Notes: generated by a model from the sequence alone, not told the origin. Shown: positions 1 through 11,830, numbered from the stretch's first letter. The stretch: 64,000 bases of DNA from Peromyscus leucopus (GCF_004664715.2 NC_051074.1:18787558-18851557), one strand, 5' to 3'. A program made the numbers and translations.

Positions 1-147
1 GGAGGTGGGAGAGTTTCCCTCAATATCAAAACCTATAATTTAAAAAAACAAAAAACCTATTTTCAAATAAAAGAAATGTTAGGAAGTTATGGTGCTTTGT
101 GTAAAATCCTTCATGTACTCCCTCCTAAATAGTTCAATGGTTTAGAT

Positions 148-278
148 CAGTGGTTCTCAATCTGTGGGTCACAACTCCCTTGGTAGTTGAATGACTCATT
201 CACAGGTTTGCTAAAAACCTTCAGAAAGCACAGCTATTTCCATTATAGTTCATACAGTAGGAAGGTTGAGAACCACTG
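148..278. mobile_element. URR1-like hAT-Charlie DNA transposon, internally deleted
   Basis: The left end cagtggttctcaatctgtgg and right end ggaaggttgagaaccactg are imperfect terminal inverted repeats typical of the hAT-Charlie group. The interior (cacaactccc, cattcacaggtttgctaaa, cagctatttccattat) resembles the rodent URR1 family but is shorter, consistent with a non-autonomous copy. The flanks gtttagat (140-147) and ctctagag (279-286) are diverged 8-bp target duplications that fit the nTCTAGAn preference of this group. It has no coding capacity. Confidence 0.8.
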
Positions 279-838
279 CTCTAGAGACGATGGCTCAAGT
301 ATCTCAGAACATAATCCGATGCCTCCTGGTAGCATGACCTGTTCTCTGCTCATTCTGCTCGCACACTGTGTACCTAAAAAACAGAACCTCTCTTTGAATT
401 ATGATCTTGTTTATTGTTTGTAGTCATGGTTTTCGGGTGAAGATATTTAAAGGCAAGAAATTCAGTGTATGTTAGCAGATCTTAAATAGATGCCCTGCAA
501 CCCATGTCTGGGAAAACGAGAAATGAGCCTTGGAGGCCCTAGACTTAACCAGGAAGCTCTGATGAGGCCAGACAGTGACCACTATTCTATGATAAAATGA
601 TAAAAGATAACACTTGCGCAGTGTTTAACTCATCACCAGCCTTATTAGAAGAAATTGGACAGCTGCTGATAGCTGAGGGGATTATTTTGTTAATTATACT
701 TTGTTTAAAAAGAGTAAAGCATTAGATTTATTTTACTTTTATATATACATGTTTCAAAACAAGCACATAAAAGCTTACCAATGCTAGCTTAAAATCATCA
801 ATAAAAATAAGAATAATAGGGTTTTTATTTTTTAAAAA
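279..838. other. Unique intronic sequence
   Basis: AT-rich, with no recognisable gene, SINE or simple repeat. Confidence 0.6.
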
Positions 839-1005
839 AAATAATTTACTTAACTTTATTTTATGTGCATTGGTGTGAGGGTGTCAGATCCCCTGGAGCT
901 AGAGCTAAAGACAGTTGTGAGCTGCCATGTGGGTGCTGGGAATTGAACCCAGGTCCTCTGAAAGAATAGCCAGTGCTCTTATCTGCTGAGCCATCTCTCC
1001 AGCCC
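839..1005 (-). mobile_element. B3/B2-family SINE
   Basis: In reverse orientation the tRNA-derived head (gggctggagagatggctcag) ends at 1005. The body gtgctgggaattgaaccca, gacagttgtgagctgccatg and ttatgtgcattggtgtgagg is diagnostic of B3. The A-rich tail lies on the left as a T/A-rich stretch. Confidence 0.9.
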
Positions 1006-1491
1006 GATAACAGGGTTTTTCTTAAACACAGGGACAATTTCAATGTATTTTTCATTATTTAAGAAAAGTAATATTAAAAGGATCAGATGACAAAATATTT
1101 AGAAGTGATCTTCATAATATGCCCTGTAGGCAAAACATTCACAGCAAACTCAGTTTTGTGACTGGATCAACACCTTTGAAGAAATGAAAAATTAATACGA
1201 GTTGAACCTATAGGCTGATAGGAATAGTCTTTTTTCTAAGTTTAGTTTTAGGAGACTTTTCTTACAGGACACCAAAGAAATAATTCTCTTAAAGCATCAG
1301 AATGTATTTAAAGGTTACATATGAATGAAATACCAAGCAAACAAGTAATGAGTGCTATCAATAATAGAGGAAATTTAGATGCCTAGTTTTCTAAATGTGA
1401 GATTGTTACCTATTTGAATTAGAAGAATTAAATTATTCATCTAGATATAGTACTATATTTGACTTTTTAATTGATTAAAAATAAAGATAAT
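1006..1491. other. Unique AT-rich intron
   Basis: No gene or repeat recognised. Confidence 0.6.
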
Positions 1492-1702
1492 GTGCTAGAA
1501 AGATGGCTCAGTGATTTGAACTTTCATACGACCTAAGTTCAGCTCTCAGCACACCTACTGGGTGGCTCACAGCTGTCTATAATTCCAGCTGCAAGGAATC
1601 TTATGTCCTCTTCTGTATTGCATGCACCTGCAGCTACATGCACAAACCCACACAGAGACACATTCATATACACAAGTAAAAATAAAATCAATCTTTTAAA
1701 GA
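1492..1702 (+). mobile_element. B2-family SINE, diverged
   Basis: The head tgctagaaagatggctcagt is followed by gttcagctctcagcac, gggtggctcacagctgtc and tcctcttctgt, ending in ataaaatcaatcttttaaag. This is the order of a B2 element with its A/T tail. Confidence 0.85.
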
Positions 1703-2449
1703 AGGTTAAAATATTATGACAATTCCATATTTTGTTTAGCTTAATGAAGAGAACTGTTCACACTGGAATTTAACAGCAGGATTAAAATTTCCAATAGCCA
1801 AGAATGAAACTAATCAGCATCTGTGTCATGAAGTTAACTCCTGATTCCATGATAGTGAGAAGGACAGCACCATGTGTCTACATGTACATGGGTTGTCTTC
1901 CTAGAACCCCAGAGGAAGGGTACATTTGGAGTTCATGCTGTTCCTAGTAACTCCCCGAGCTAAGGGAGAAATTGGCTACTTTATGCACCAGGGTTCCTCT
2001 ATTGGAACTGTGTTCCTGGATCTCTATGCCCAAGAGTGATGGTCTGTTCAGAAGCTCTCTCCTAATCCCTTTGCATTTTCCTATAGAAGACAGTCTGTGG
2101 ATTCCAGAATTGTAGCTAAGCTCATGTACTATACATAAAATTTCCAAGAGCTTTTCTTTAGCTCTGGAATGCATCGTTTCTCCTAGAGGAGAGGAGAAAA
2201 CCAACGTGAAGACCTGCTCAGGACCATCCTTGTAATCCCTTTCTCTTTAGCCTGGACAGACACCAATGGGTATGACTCCTCACTCTGACTCGGTTCCTAA
2301 TTGTGTTTGGCTAGGAACCCATCGGAGCCTTAGGTCGAGACAAAAAGAGCATTTCATGTCACTTCTAAAAGTTAGAGTTCTTATTAGGTTCTGGGTATGT
2401 ATGTTCACCATCATTTAACAATGAATAATTGTAGGGTAAAGCGTTATTA
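1703..2449. other. Unique intronic sequence
   Basis: No gene or repeat recognised; small open frames here lack splice or coding signatures. Confidence 0.55.
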
Positions 2450-2605
2450 AAGGAGCACTCTCTGGAGTTAGCCTCTACACATTGGGATTATGGCTCCACC
2501 AGGGAAAACTGCATTTTAGCTTTCTGTGCCTTAGTTCCCTCATCTGTGAAACAGAAATAATAATAATTCTATCAGCAGGTTATAAGGATTGAGTTCATAC
2601 ATATG
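2450..2605 (+). mobile_element. MIR-type ancient SINE
   Basis: The core includes ctttctgtgccttagttccc, catctgtgaaacagaaataa and aggattgagttcatac, matching the order of mammalian MIR (tRNA-Core-SINE). Divergence is as expected for an element older than rodents. Confidence 0.75.
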
Positions 2606-3341
2606 AAGCCTTCTTAAAACAAGGCAGGGATATAGTAGTAGGTGCTAGGCAAATAGAATTTCTATTATTATTGAATTTAAGAAGTTTTCTAGTTTCCATA
2701 GCCAGCAGGTAAGCAACTGAAAGTGCAATGTAAACAAGAAAGATGAAGATCCCTGGTTCCCAAAGCCTGCCTTTTGGTATCTTATCCATGCATCTTCTTA
2801 AAACTGCTAGGGTTTGTTTCTGCCAAGAATTCTGATGTGAAATGTCACAATAATGATGAATTTTTAACCATAAAATTAACACTAGCTCTCAAAAGGTACT
2901 AGGTCCACATTTGACACTCACTGGATAAATCTCCTGATTTTGTCTAAAGAGTTCATGTTGTAACTAGTGTTACACTTTGAGTCTGGCTTATTAGCAAGGG
3001 GTTTTAGGAACATGAATTCCTGAACATGAATTAGAATGTGGCTGCACATAACTGGATGCCAATAGCACGAAAGAGCTGGCCTTTCTCTGGGCTCTCCCTG
3101 TGTTCTGTTCAAGTCTAGCATCTCACTTTATCTTAGCCTCTGGTTTGTCCACCATGACTACATAGTGAACAGGCAGACAGTGTGGGCAGGGAGGAGGCAG
3201 AGTATGCCCGTAGTCTTCCTGAAAGGAGAAATGTGGTACAATAGTTGGCTTCAGGGTGTATGGCTGAAGCTTCTCTATTACTGGAGGCCTAAGTGATGTC
3301 ATGGAAAACAGATCACACTCAGGCTGAGAACATGTGCAAAC

Positions 3342-3345
<4 letters not shown>
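2606..3345. other. Unique intronic sequence
   Basis: Nothing recognisable; open frames on the minus strand here run into the CA tract and are chance. Confidence 0.55.

Positions 3346-3389
<44 letters not shown>
3346..3389. repeat. (CA)22 microsatellite
   Basis: About 44 bases of uninterrupted CA dinucleotides. Confidence 0.97.
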
Positions 3390-3391
<2 letters not shown>

Positions 3392-5248
3392 ATGATTTTT
3401 AAGAAAGCTACCTTATCTTGATTAGTGATAACTAAATCTAACCAATTATAAAAGCCACCAGAGGAACCAATAAAAAACATTTAGAAAATTCCATAGAGCT
3501 CTGGGCCAACACCTTCCTCAATGCTAGCCTGCCTTCCCTTCTGCCTGCCATGACAGATTTAGTAGGTCTGATGTAGAGGTGATAACCCCTATAGGCTGTT
3601 TTTCAAAACTACTGAGTGTCATGGCCGTGATCCAATCTTTAGCTATTACATAGTGCCAGCTCTCCACTGACACTGACTTCACCATTACAGCAGAGGACCT
3701 GGAGGTGGCTTACTGTTTGTTTTCTAATTGAAATTTATTTTTAATATACATATTGCATTTTAATACAAATGCTATTTAGTATATTTACCTTTAGGTCAGG
3801 CTAATTAATATACCACTTCATATACTGACTGTTTTTTTTCATTAAACATATATAAATATTTCTAAAATGCAGCCTAAATTGGACAATACAGGTTTTAGTT
3901 AAAGGCATTCTTGATAAACAATTTATTAATCTGTCTGATCTCTGTACTTCAAAACAAATAGCACATTCCATTGTTATTACTAGTAAAGTTCAGCACTGAG
4001 TAGAGGCATAAACATAATGGGGTCTATAAGCAGTAATGGATAACACCGAATTATATATGATACTTTCAGAAAGTTCATGCAAAATTCCTGTGATGGCTGT
4101 GTTAGCTACACATCACTCTCACAGGATGACAGGGGCTGAAGAGGATGGCGAAGTGAGGCTGCCATATGTACTGAACCTCCTGAGAGACAGGAGTCAGAGA
4201 ACAAATCAGGACTTCTCTAAACCTCGGTAGGTGAGAAGCTGCCTCTTCAGTCCTTCGGGCACAACTGGAAACACTTAGTCGTCCCCCCTTCCCACACGCC
4301 AGGATTGGGGCGCCACACGTGCTGGGAGCAAGCCAAATACCCTCAGCCCTCGTTCACAGAACCCAGACAGAGGCAGGACTGGAAGGACTAAGCTGATGCC
4401 AGCCCCACAGGGGACAGATACGTGCAGTGGAGTTATCTGATCCCTGAGTACCTCTCTGAAAACACGCATGGACGTGAGGAGTGCCAGAGGCTTCAGGAAG
4501 GCTAGCTGCCATTGGGTGAGGGTTCTGAGAGGGGCTGAGCAGATACTCTGGAGGGGAAGCACACAGGCCCCAGGACCTAATTCCTAGACCCCTGCACTAG
4601 TGCACAGGGCTTTCATTCTCACACTTGCTGACAGGCTTGGACTGTCTGGTAAATCCTCTTGATTTGCACATGGAGACTTAGTCCTGGAGCCACACACTGT
4701 CCCAGAGCACTTTCTATGGCTTTCCCTCCTTGTTCATGATTGATACAGTTTCCTTCCCAATAAATTCACAGCTGAGTATGCTTCCAGGAGTCAGGGAAGA
4801 TGACTGTGTTGGTCTTGGCCGGGTGAGGCTGTAATATACAGAAGAGAAGGCGGCCATTACAGGCAGCCTGGCTATATTTACCTCTCCAGTTCCCCAGAGT
4901 TAACTTGCTTCTTCAGATCTGTTTTTCCTTCTAGTTTATCTCTTTCTGTCTTCGGCAGTTAGAAACTATTTATTTTGGGAGAAAAAAATAATCTCTGAAC
5001 TGTTTATCAGTTATTTTATAATATTCTTTCCTCAGCTTGGAAAATGAGGAGTCAATGTGACTTACTTTCAGGGATACTGTGGATAAAACCTACTTTTACC
5101 ACACATAAGTGTATCATTCCATTGCTTTAGGTTGGCAGATTTAATCTAATGCTTAGTGAAATAGAATCTGCTGGACTCAGAATATCAGAATTTCTTTTTA
5201 AATGAAGTCAGAGGACAGATGAAATACGATTTTACCACTTCGAAATGT
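3390..5248. other. Unique intronic sequence
   Basis: The 4230-4900 part is richer in G+C than its surroundings, but I see no gene, CpG island or repeat. Confidence 0.5.
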
Positions 5249-5313
5249 CCTTGGCTACATTGTAAGATTGAGGCCAGCCTGGGACGACACATGCCCTTGT
5301 TTCAAAAAACAAG
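5249..5313 (+). mobile_element. B1-type SINE, 3' fragment
   Basis: ttggctacattgtaagattg, aggccagcctgggacgacac and ttgtttcaaaaaac correspond to the 3' half of an old B1/PB1 element. The 5' half is missing. Confidence 0.6.
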
Positions 5314-6417
5314 TTAAAAAGTCAACCAATTTCCTAAAAATACTGAAATAAAAATTATACACACACATACAAATATAGACATATATAATGACAACCTCTC
5401 CACCTGTGAGGATTTTAAAAATAATATACTGGGGCAGGTCTATAGGCCATTGAATTTTGAGATTTTTTTCTCATAATGAGTAAGAATTGGGTAAAAATTC
5501 TCTCTCTTCAACTATAATGTTACAGGATGATGGAAGTCATTTTCTGTATGAAAGCATAAAGTATCACCAAATACCCTGGACTCATATGCAAAGGGTAGTG
5601 TTAAATATAGAACAAAACAAGTTTTTCTAATTTTGTAATACGGTTTATCAAAGGGGGCTATGACTTTTCCAATTCCTCTCATGATTCATTTAATGGTGAG
5701 AATCTTCCCACTGCCACGCAGACTCCCCTGGTTCCTCTACAATGAAAAAGTTAATCAGCTCGACAAAAACAGGAAGAATTGTGTACGTCAGTTCAGAGTG
5801 TGCTTTGGCAGATAAAATTCTAAAATACAAAAGCGCAAGGAGTAAGAAAATAGCAGTAACTTTCAGGCAGCCATTATCTGGCCAAACTGAGTTCAGTAAT
5901 TAACCTTCGCGTACTTGGTAAATGCCTCCACTCGCGAACCTGCACGAGGGCACATTGTTACAGCTGCCTCAAAGCAGACAATAAAGCGCGTGCCATGCAG
6001 TGCTGGCCAGCATTTCCTCACACCATCAGTCTGCATCTGAAAACATTAATAGTTCTCTTTTTTAAGATCTCTTGTATTTTTCTCATTCCCATTTCCCCCC
6101 ACATTTTAATCCATACATAAGCCTGCTAGAAGGCTGGAAGAGGTTCTCTTAGGCATGAGGTAGACAGTGCAAGACCTCCGTCATCAGTGTGTGTGTCGTG
6201 ATGTGCTGTTCTTCATGGCTTTGTTAAACAGACCACCAGATGAAAGGTAAGACTGGCTTTGTTAACGGGCACAGGTATGTTTCTGGTGTATCTAAAAGCC
6301 AGGGCACATAGAAATGAGAACATTCCTTATATTTTCCCCAATAATCTAATATATACATTTTTTCCCTAGAATTTTTCACTTTTATATGGTTTAAAAAAAT
6401 ACAAAACTTACCTTTGA
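5314..6417. other. Unique intron, possible conserved non-coding block
   Basis: No repeat is visible between about 5690 and 6060, and this part keeps several CpGs (cttcgcgtac, ctcgcgaacc, aaagcgcgtg). See the finding on this interval. Confidence 0.45.
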
Positions 6418-6722
6418 GTTGGCTAATAGTGATTGTCAACTTGACAGGATCTAGAATCACCCTGGAGATAAACATCTGGGGAAGCCTGTGGGGGAATTTA
6501 TAGACTGGGTTGAAAGAGGTGGGAAATCCCCCCTAATTGTGACTGGGTCCTGGACTGCAGAATAAGGAGCCGGTGAGCTGGGCACCACCAGGAACTGTCC
6601 CTGTTCCCGCAGGCTTCTGCGGCGTGGATTCCCCACCATGAGCGGCTGTATCTCACGGACTATAAAGTACAATAACCTGCTTCCGTTCCGCTTCCTTCTG
6701 TGAGGAGGCAGCAGTAAGAGAA
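6418..6722 (+). mobile_element. Rodent interspersed repeat, probably L1 (Lx-type) 3' end
   Basis: gattgtcaacttgacaggat, ctagaatcaccctgga, gcctgtgggggaatt and gtcctggactgcagaataag follow the order of a common rodent repeat that ends in 'atcacagcaacagtaa'-like sequence, here gaggcagcagtaag. The class assignment is from memory and tentative. Open frames across it are chance. Confidence 0.6.
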
Positions 6723-7540
6723 GTGCTCATACAATACTGAAAAGGACAGTGCATGCTTTATTGTCTTAACTCAGAAATCTTCTGGTCAAATCACAATTTG
6801 TTATTTCATGGTGCTAACTAACATAAAGTATAACAACTCTAAAACAAAAGAATGTGATAAGCCAAAATTTCTATCTGATAATGTCATACTGGATCAGTCT
6901 CACTGACATGTTTATCCTACTCAATCAATCAACCTTAGACTAACATCCTTTCAAGAATACGTGTTCCCTTCAGCACCCTCGTCGGGGCCCTGGTACGTAG
7001 GTTTAAGAATAGTATGTTCAAAAGTATGTTAAAATACTAAAGATACAATTAATTATACATATTTAAAAATAAAATTTTATGGTAAGAGTGTGACTCATTA
7101 ATCAAGAAGGCCTGTAAAATACAGCAGACACATTGACATAAGCTAGACTGTTTCTTCTGATTGCCACATAGTGATTTAATCTATTAGATGTTAGAGATCA
7201 TCACAAATCCTCCACTTTGATGTCAAATAACAACAAATGCTTTTTTTAATTAAAAAAGATAATTTTCTCTATTAATATATGACTTTGAGTTATAAAATTT
7301 TTCAGTAGGCCTAAATCTTTTTATGGTGTATATTTATGGAGGTGTGTATGTTCATTCATGTGTATGCATGTGTGTGTGAGGTCACCCTCTGCTCTCCCTT
7401 TGAATGTACAGAGGAAGGTGTATGTATGTTCATGTGTGTATGTGTGTGTTATTGGTCTCCTGCACTACCTTTGAGATTGTGAGAAATTAATGCATAGTTT
7501 ACCTTCAGGTTAAAATTGCTACTAGAGTTATATTTTTCAA
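6723..7540. other. Unique intron with a GT-rich stretch
   Basis: 7329-7450 is loosely GTAT/GT-rich (tgtgtatgcatgtgtgtg and similar) without a clean array. The rest is AT-rich and unremarkable. Confidence 0.5.
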
Positions 7541-7612
7541 GTGGTGCTGAGGACTGAACTCAGCCTTGGGTGTGGAAGGCAAACATTCTGTTACCAAATT
7601 GCATCTCCAGCA
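7541..7612 (-). mobile_element. ID/B4-type SINE fragment
   Basis: gtgctgaggactgaactcag and ttgcatctccagcac are the reverse complement of the tRNA-like head of ID/B4 elements, with moderate divergence. Confidence 0.7.
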
Positions 7613-7995
7613 CTAATTATATAAGTCAAACAGTCAACATAATAAGCAATAATCTACCACAAAATATACATAGAGATGTCTATAATGTTATATGTTTAAA
7701 AATAAGTAGAAAAGACAAAATTAAATACTGCCAACTGGAACAGGCAATAGAGAGCAAGCAAGGGTACAGGAGGACTACAGCAAATCTGAAATGTGTTGAT
7801 CTGGGTGCTGGTTCTTGGATTATGTTCAGTTTATAAAGTTGTGTGTCTAATAAGTGTACATTTTCTCCATTATATATCATATACCAAAAATAACTTTTGA
7901 AAAGTTAAAAAATAAAAATCTTAGACCATTATATATGTTACTTAGAATATTCTGTTCTTTCTGTATTTTATAAATTAAAACAATACTGTCATATT

Positions 7996-8018
7996 CATAT
8001 ATATATATATATATATAT
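7996..8018. repeat. (TA)n microsatellite
   Basis: About 11 TA units, followed by gtacacacat. Confidence 0.9.
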
Positions 8019-8800
8019 GTACACACATAAAATATAGAGGTGGATCTTGGCAGTGCAGTGCAAGGCTAATTATTTCACATTTAATTTGGTGTGTTTAAAT
8101 ACATGCTCCTGTGAAAGAATTAGGAATAACACTGCATGGCTTCCATAAGACTTAGGTATGGCTACATGAACTGTTTCCTATGGGACATTTAAATTATCAG
8201 GTGAACATATGATCAAAAACCCTGGGTGGATCATTTCCAGTATGCTTTATTTGAGAGAAGACCAAATTCTCCTTTCTTAAAAACCAAATGTCCCTGGGGA
8301 ATGTGTGTGCATCAATGTAACTAAAACCTACCAAAATTTCTGAAGGCTTTAATAAATTATTCAAGACCTTTAAAATACTTACTTTTGAAAAATGATATGA
8401 GTTTCATACTAAGAAGTTCAACTGATCTGGTCTCATTTAAAGTTTAATTTAATAGTATTATCAAATAAAAATAAATACTATTAAATTAAATAAATAGTAT
8501 TACATCAATCAGCATTTAAATTAGTTCTGTGAAACCTACTTAAAGTCATAAAAACAGTCAAAACTTCTGTTCTTAAACAAAGTAAAAGTTCAGGAGACGG
8601 AATGTGGAAAAATGAAGATATGAAAAAAGGAGGCACTCAAAGGTTAAAAATAACACAAGGCTGATGAAGTCCAGTGCAGACCCGAGTTTGTACAAGACGG
8701 TCCATTACAGAATCGCCCTTCCAGCTGAGCAGATGAGCAGAGACAGAGGAAGCTCTTCTCTCTGTGACCTGCCATGGCCCAAACCTCCACAACCTAGTTA
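8019..8800. other. Unique AT-rich intron
   Basis: Contains the perfect inverted repeat at 8443-8490, listed separately. The last 130 bases lead directly into the 41-bp minisatellite without sharing its repeat unit. Confidence 0.5.
8443..8490. repeat. 17-bp perfect inverted repeat (potential hairpin)
   Basis: The left arm tttaatttaatagtatt (8443-8459) is the exact reverse complement of aatactattaaattaaa (8474-8490), separated by a 14-base loop. It is entirely AT-rich apart from one G/C pair per arm and has no flanking T-run that would suggest a Pol III terminator. Confidence 0.9.
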
Positions 8801-9250
8801 TGTACAGATGCCCACAGGCCATGAGGAATGAGAGGCCACTATGTACAGATGCCCACAGGTCATGAGGAATGAGAGGTCATTGTGTACAGATGCCCACAGA
8901 TCATGAGGAACAAGAGGTCATTGTGTACAGATGCCCATAGGTCATAAAGAATGGCAGGTCACTGTGTACAGATGCCCACAGGTCATGAGGAATGAGAGGT
9001 CATTGTGTACAGATGCCCACAGATCATGAGGAACAAGAGGTCATTGTGTACAGATGCCCATAGGTCATAAAGAATGGCAGGTCACTGTGTACAGATGCCC
9101 ACAGGTCATGAGGAATGAGAGGTCATTGTGTACAGATGCCCACAGGTCATGAGGAACAAAAGGTCACTGTGTACAGATGCCCACAGGTCATGAGGAATGA
9201 GAGGTCATTGTGTACAGATTACCACAGGTCATGAGGAATGACAGGTTGTC
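8801..9250. repeat. 41-bp minisatellite, 11 units
   Basis: Units begin tgtacagatgcccacagg at 8801, 8842, 8883, 8924, 8965, 9006, 9047, 9088, 9129, 9170 and 9211, an exact 41-base spacing. Units differ by a few substitutions (cccaca/cccata, atgaggaatg/ataaagaatg, gaatgag/gaacaag). Units 2-4 (8842-8964) and 5-7 (8965-9087) are identical 123-bp blocks. The last unit is one base short and degenerate. Confidence 0.98.
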
Positions 9251-9995
9251 ACATGCACATCTTTCATCACATATTGCCGGTCTGAACTATGAAGCATTCC
9301 TATCCAAATTCAGGCCCCCTTCACTACACCAGCCTAAAAATCTTCATTCTTTCTGAAATGTCCTGATTACACCCCAGCTTTCACTTAATTTTCCTTTTCA
9401 GAATTGCTATGATATTTGAAAGATAACTTTAATGGGAGACTGTGTTACAAGTTCAGCTTTCATTCTTGTTTGATGGGATAAGTAAAGGGTAAATTATAAC
9501 TACTGCATTTTCCTGTTGTATCTTTACACAGTAGAAACAGTTAGCTTACCTTTATATGCATATTTAGCAACAGAACCTGGTTCTGAATTCAGGCTGACTT
9601 ACTCCAAAGCAATTAAAGCCCGTACCCTGAAGGCCACATGATTTTGGAGAAGACTATGATCCTTATCCTATCACCTAAAAACTGTGGGGACTTTCACATG
9701 CTCACACGGTCACATGTTCACATTCCTGGTTACTGGCCAGAGCTGGGACTAGAAACCACCTCCTGGGAGCCTGGGAGCTTTGCTCCAAGCCTCACTGAAA
9801 ACTGAAGCTCAGAGCTTTCGGTGACAAGCAATGGTCACTAAGTTGATAGCACAGTATGGTGGAAAGGATGTGATTAGATGTCAAAGGTGCAGGGAAATTT
9901 AAATCATGCTCCTGCTAATTACTTTTTATCCTTTGGGAACAGAGGGCATAATTCTGTTTCAGTGTAACGGTAATAACAAATATGGAAATTCTACA
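9251..9995. other. Unique intronic sequence
   Basis: No gene or repeat recognised. Confidence 0.55.
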
Positions 9996-10149
9996 GGGCT
10001 GGAATGATGGCTCAGTGGTTCAGAACACTGGCTGTTCTTCCAAAGGACCTGAGTTCAATTCTCAGCACCTACACAGCAGCTCACAACTGTCTGGAACTCC
10101 AGTTCCAGGGGCTCTATCGCACTTGGCATTCACATGGAGCACATATCTG

Positions 10150-10204
<55 letters not shown>

Positions 10205-10250
10205 AAAAGAAAAACCCATACACATAAAGCAAATAATTTTTAAAAAGAAA
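9996..10250 (+). mobile_element. B2/B3-family SINE with expanded CA tail
   Basis: The head gggctggaatgatggctcag at 9996 is followed by ctgagttcaattctcagcac and agctcacaactgtctggaac. A (CA)26 run at 10152-10203 sits where the element's CA/A-rich tail begins, then aaaagaaaaacccatacaca and A-rich sequence. The microsatellite probably grew from the SINE tail. Confidence 0.88.
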
Positions 10251-10699
10251 ATCTATAATTAAGATTAAATGAGCCAATGAATGCTAAACTAACCAAGATC
10301 ATCCTCAAAACTAGTCTCCTGGTGCCCCTCACAACCAATTTATATGTAATCATGAAATTCTATATTCTAATTATTCTCCATCAGTCCACAAACAGGTTCA
10401 TCATAAAGCAAAGTCCTCCATAATGCATCTAATCCACAGCAACTGTGGTCTCTCTAAGCATCTCAGAGAGGGACAGTACCCTCCACTATCCATCACTTTT
10501 AAGAGTATCCTGTCAATGACATCCTGAAAACAACATCAAGAATTCATTATCATCCAAATAACACAGGATTCACCAGAAGAGGGGAAGAACTTAGGAGGCC
10601 CCCTTTACTTCTGTCTGCCTTTCCTCTAAGGTATCAGGTGAACAATCGGCTGTATTTATAAACGACAGTGCAGCTGAGAACAAAAGGAGGAGATTATTT
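10251..10699. other. Unique intronic sequence
   Basis: No gene or repeat recognised. Confidence 0.5.

Positions 10700-10730
<31 letters not shown>
10700..10730. repeat. A17 tract with GAAA extension
   Basis: Seventeen A residues followed by gaaagaaaagaaaa. No upstream SINE body was recognised. Confidence 0.9.
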
Positions 10731-11486
10731 TCTTAGAGGGTGAGGTAGGAGGTAACTTCAAGTAACTGACTAGGTAGATAAAGGAATACTCCAGTTACCA
10801 TCATAGTGAAAGAGATAAAACCTAGTTTCAGTGACTGGCTTCATATTTGCCACAGATAAAGAAACTCACAGTCATTCTCCCATCTTATTAAATTTAGAAT
10901 GAATCTACTAAAGGTGGTGAATCTAGGGCTACCCTGCCCAGCACAGGAGACAAAAGGCCATACAGTTATGGAGCACTTGAAACATGGGCAGTCCAAAATG
11001 AGAAGTGCTGTAAATGTAAAATATGCACCATGCTTCAAAGACAGTATGAGAAAAAAATTCCATAAGTAATATAAGTTGACTATTGGCTAAAGTGACAGTA
11101 TTTTCATTATACTGCATTAAATATTATTTAAATGAATTTCACCAGTGTCTGTTCCTATTTTTTTCAATGTGATGTCTAGAAAAATAGAAATGATTTCTAA
11201 CGCTCTCATCTGTGATTTGCATTATGCTTCTGTAGGACGGGGCTAGCTTAACAGTGAGAATTAAACATACTGCATACAACTAGCAATACATAACAATTAC
11301 TCTCTTCAATTTAAACAGGAAGGGCTGGATTTCATTAGGAATTCCACTGGCAAAATGTAATTGAGAAACAGATGTTTATGTGACGCTAAGAAGAATGTAA
11401 TTAGCATGTTCGAGAGCTACAATAAACATTTTTACCTTTTAATATCAATGTCCACAGATACGCAATTTAAAGAATTGAATTCTAGA
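10731..11486. other. Unique intronic sequence
   Basis: No gene or repeat recognised; two overlapping minus-strand open frames of 60-65 codons at 10841-11117 have no coding signature. Confidence 0.5.
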
Positions 11487-11746
11487 GGCTGGGGAGATGG
11501 CTCAGTGGATACTGTACTTTCTGTGCCCGAGTTAGGATCCCAGGACCCTCAGAAAGTCTGGCCTGGGAGCCTGTGTCTGTAATACCAGCACTGTGCGGGA
11601 GGGGACAGGTGACTCCGCAGAGGGTGTAAGCAGAAACGCAAGCTCCAGGTTCAATGAGAGACCCTGGCTCAAAAACTAAGGTGGAGAGGGACGGAGGAAG
11701 ATGTTTGCAGTCTATCGCTAGCTTCTAAACATGCAGGCACCAGAGA
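11487..11746 (+). mobile_element. tRNA-headed rodent SINE (B2/B4-superfamily)
   Basis: The head ggctggggagatggctcagt is followed by ctgtaataccagcactgtg, gctccaggttcaatgagaga and ccctggctcaaaaactaagg, a known long rodent SINE layout with a purine/pyrimidine alternating tail. The subfamily name is uncertain. Confidence 0.7.
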
Positions 11747-11786
11747 ATGTGTGTGTGTGCGCGCGCGCACGTGCGCGCGCGTGCGT

Positions 11787-11829
<43 letters not shown>
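11747..11829. repeat. Alternating GT/GC/CA tract (Z-DNA prone) then (TG)n
   Basis: 11747-11790 alternates purine and pyrimidine without a break and contains gcgcgcgcacgtgcgcgcgc. A single C at 11791 breaks the register before about 19 TG units. It occupies the tail of the preceding SINE. Confidence 0.95.

Positions 11830-11830
<1 letters not shown>

Noticed and set aside
8801..9250. Regular 41-bp repeats considered as a CRISPR array
   Set aside because: There are no unique spacers; the whole 41 bp repeats, and the context is a rodent intron.
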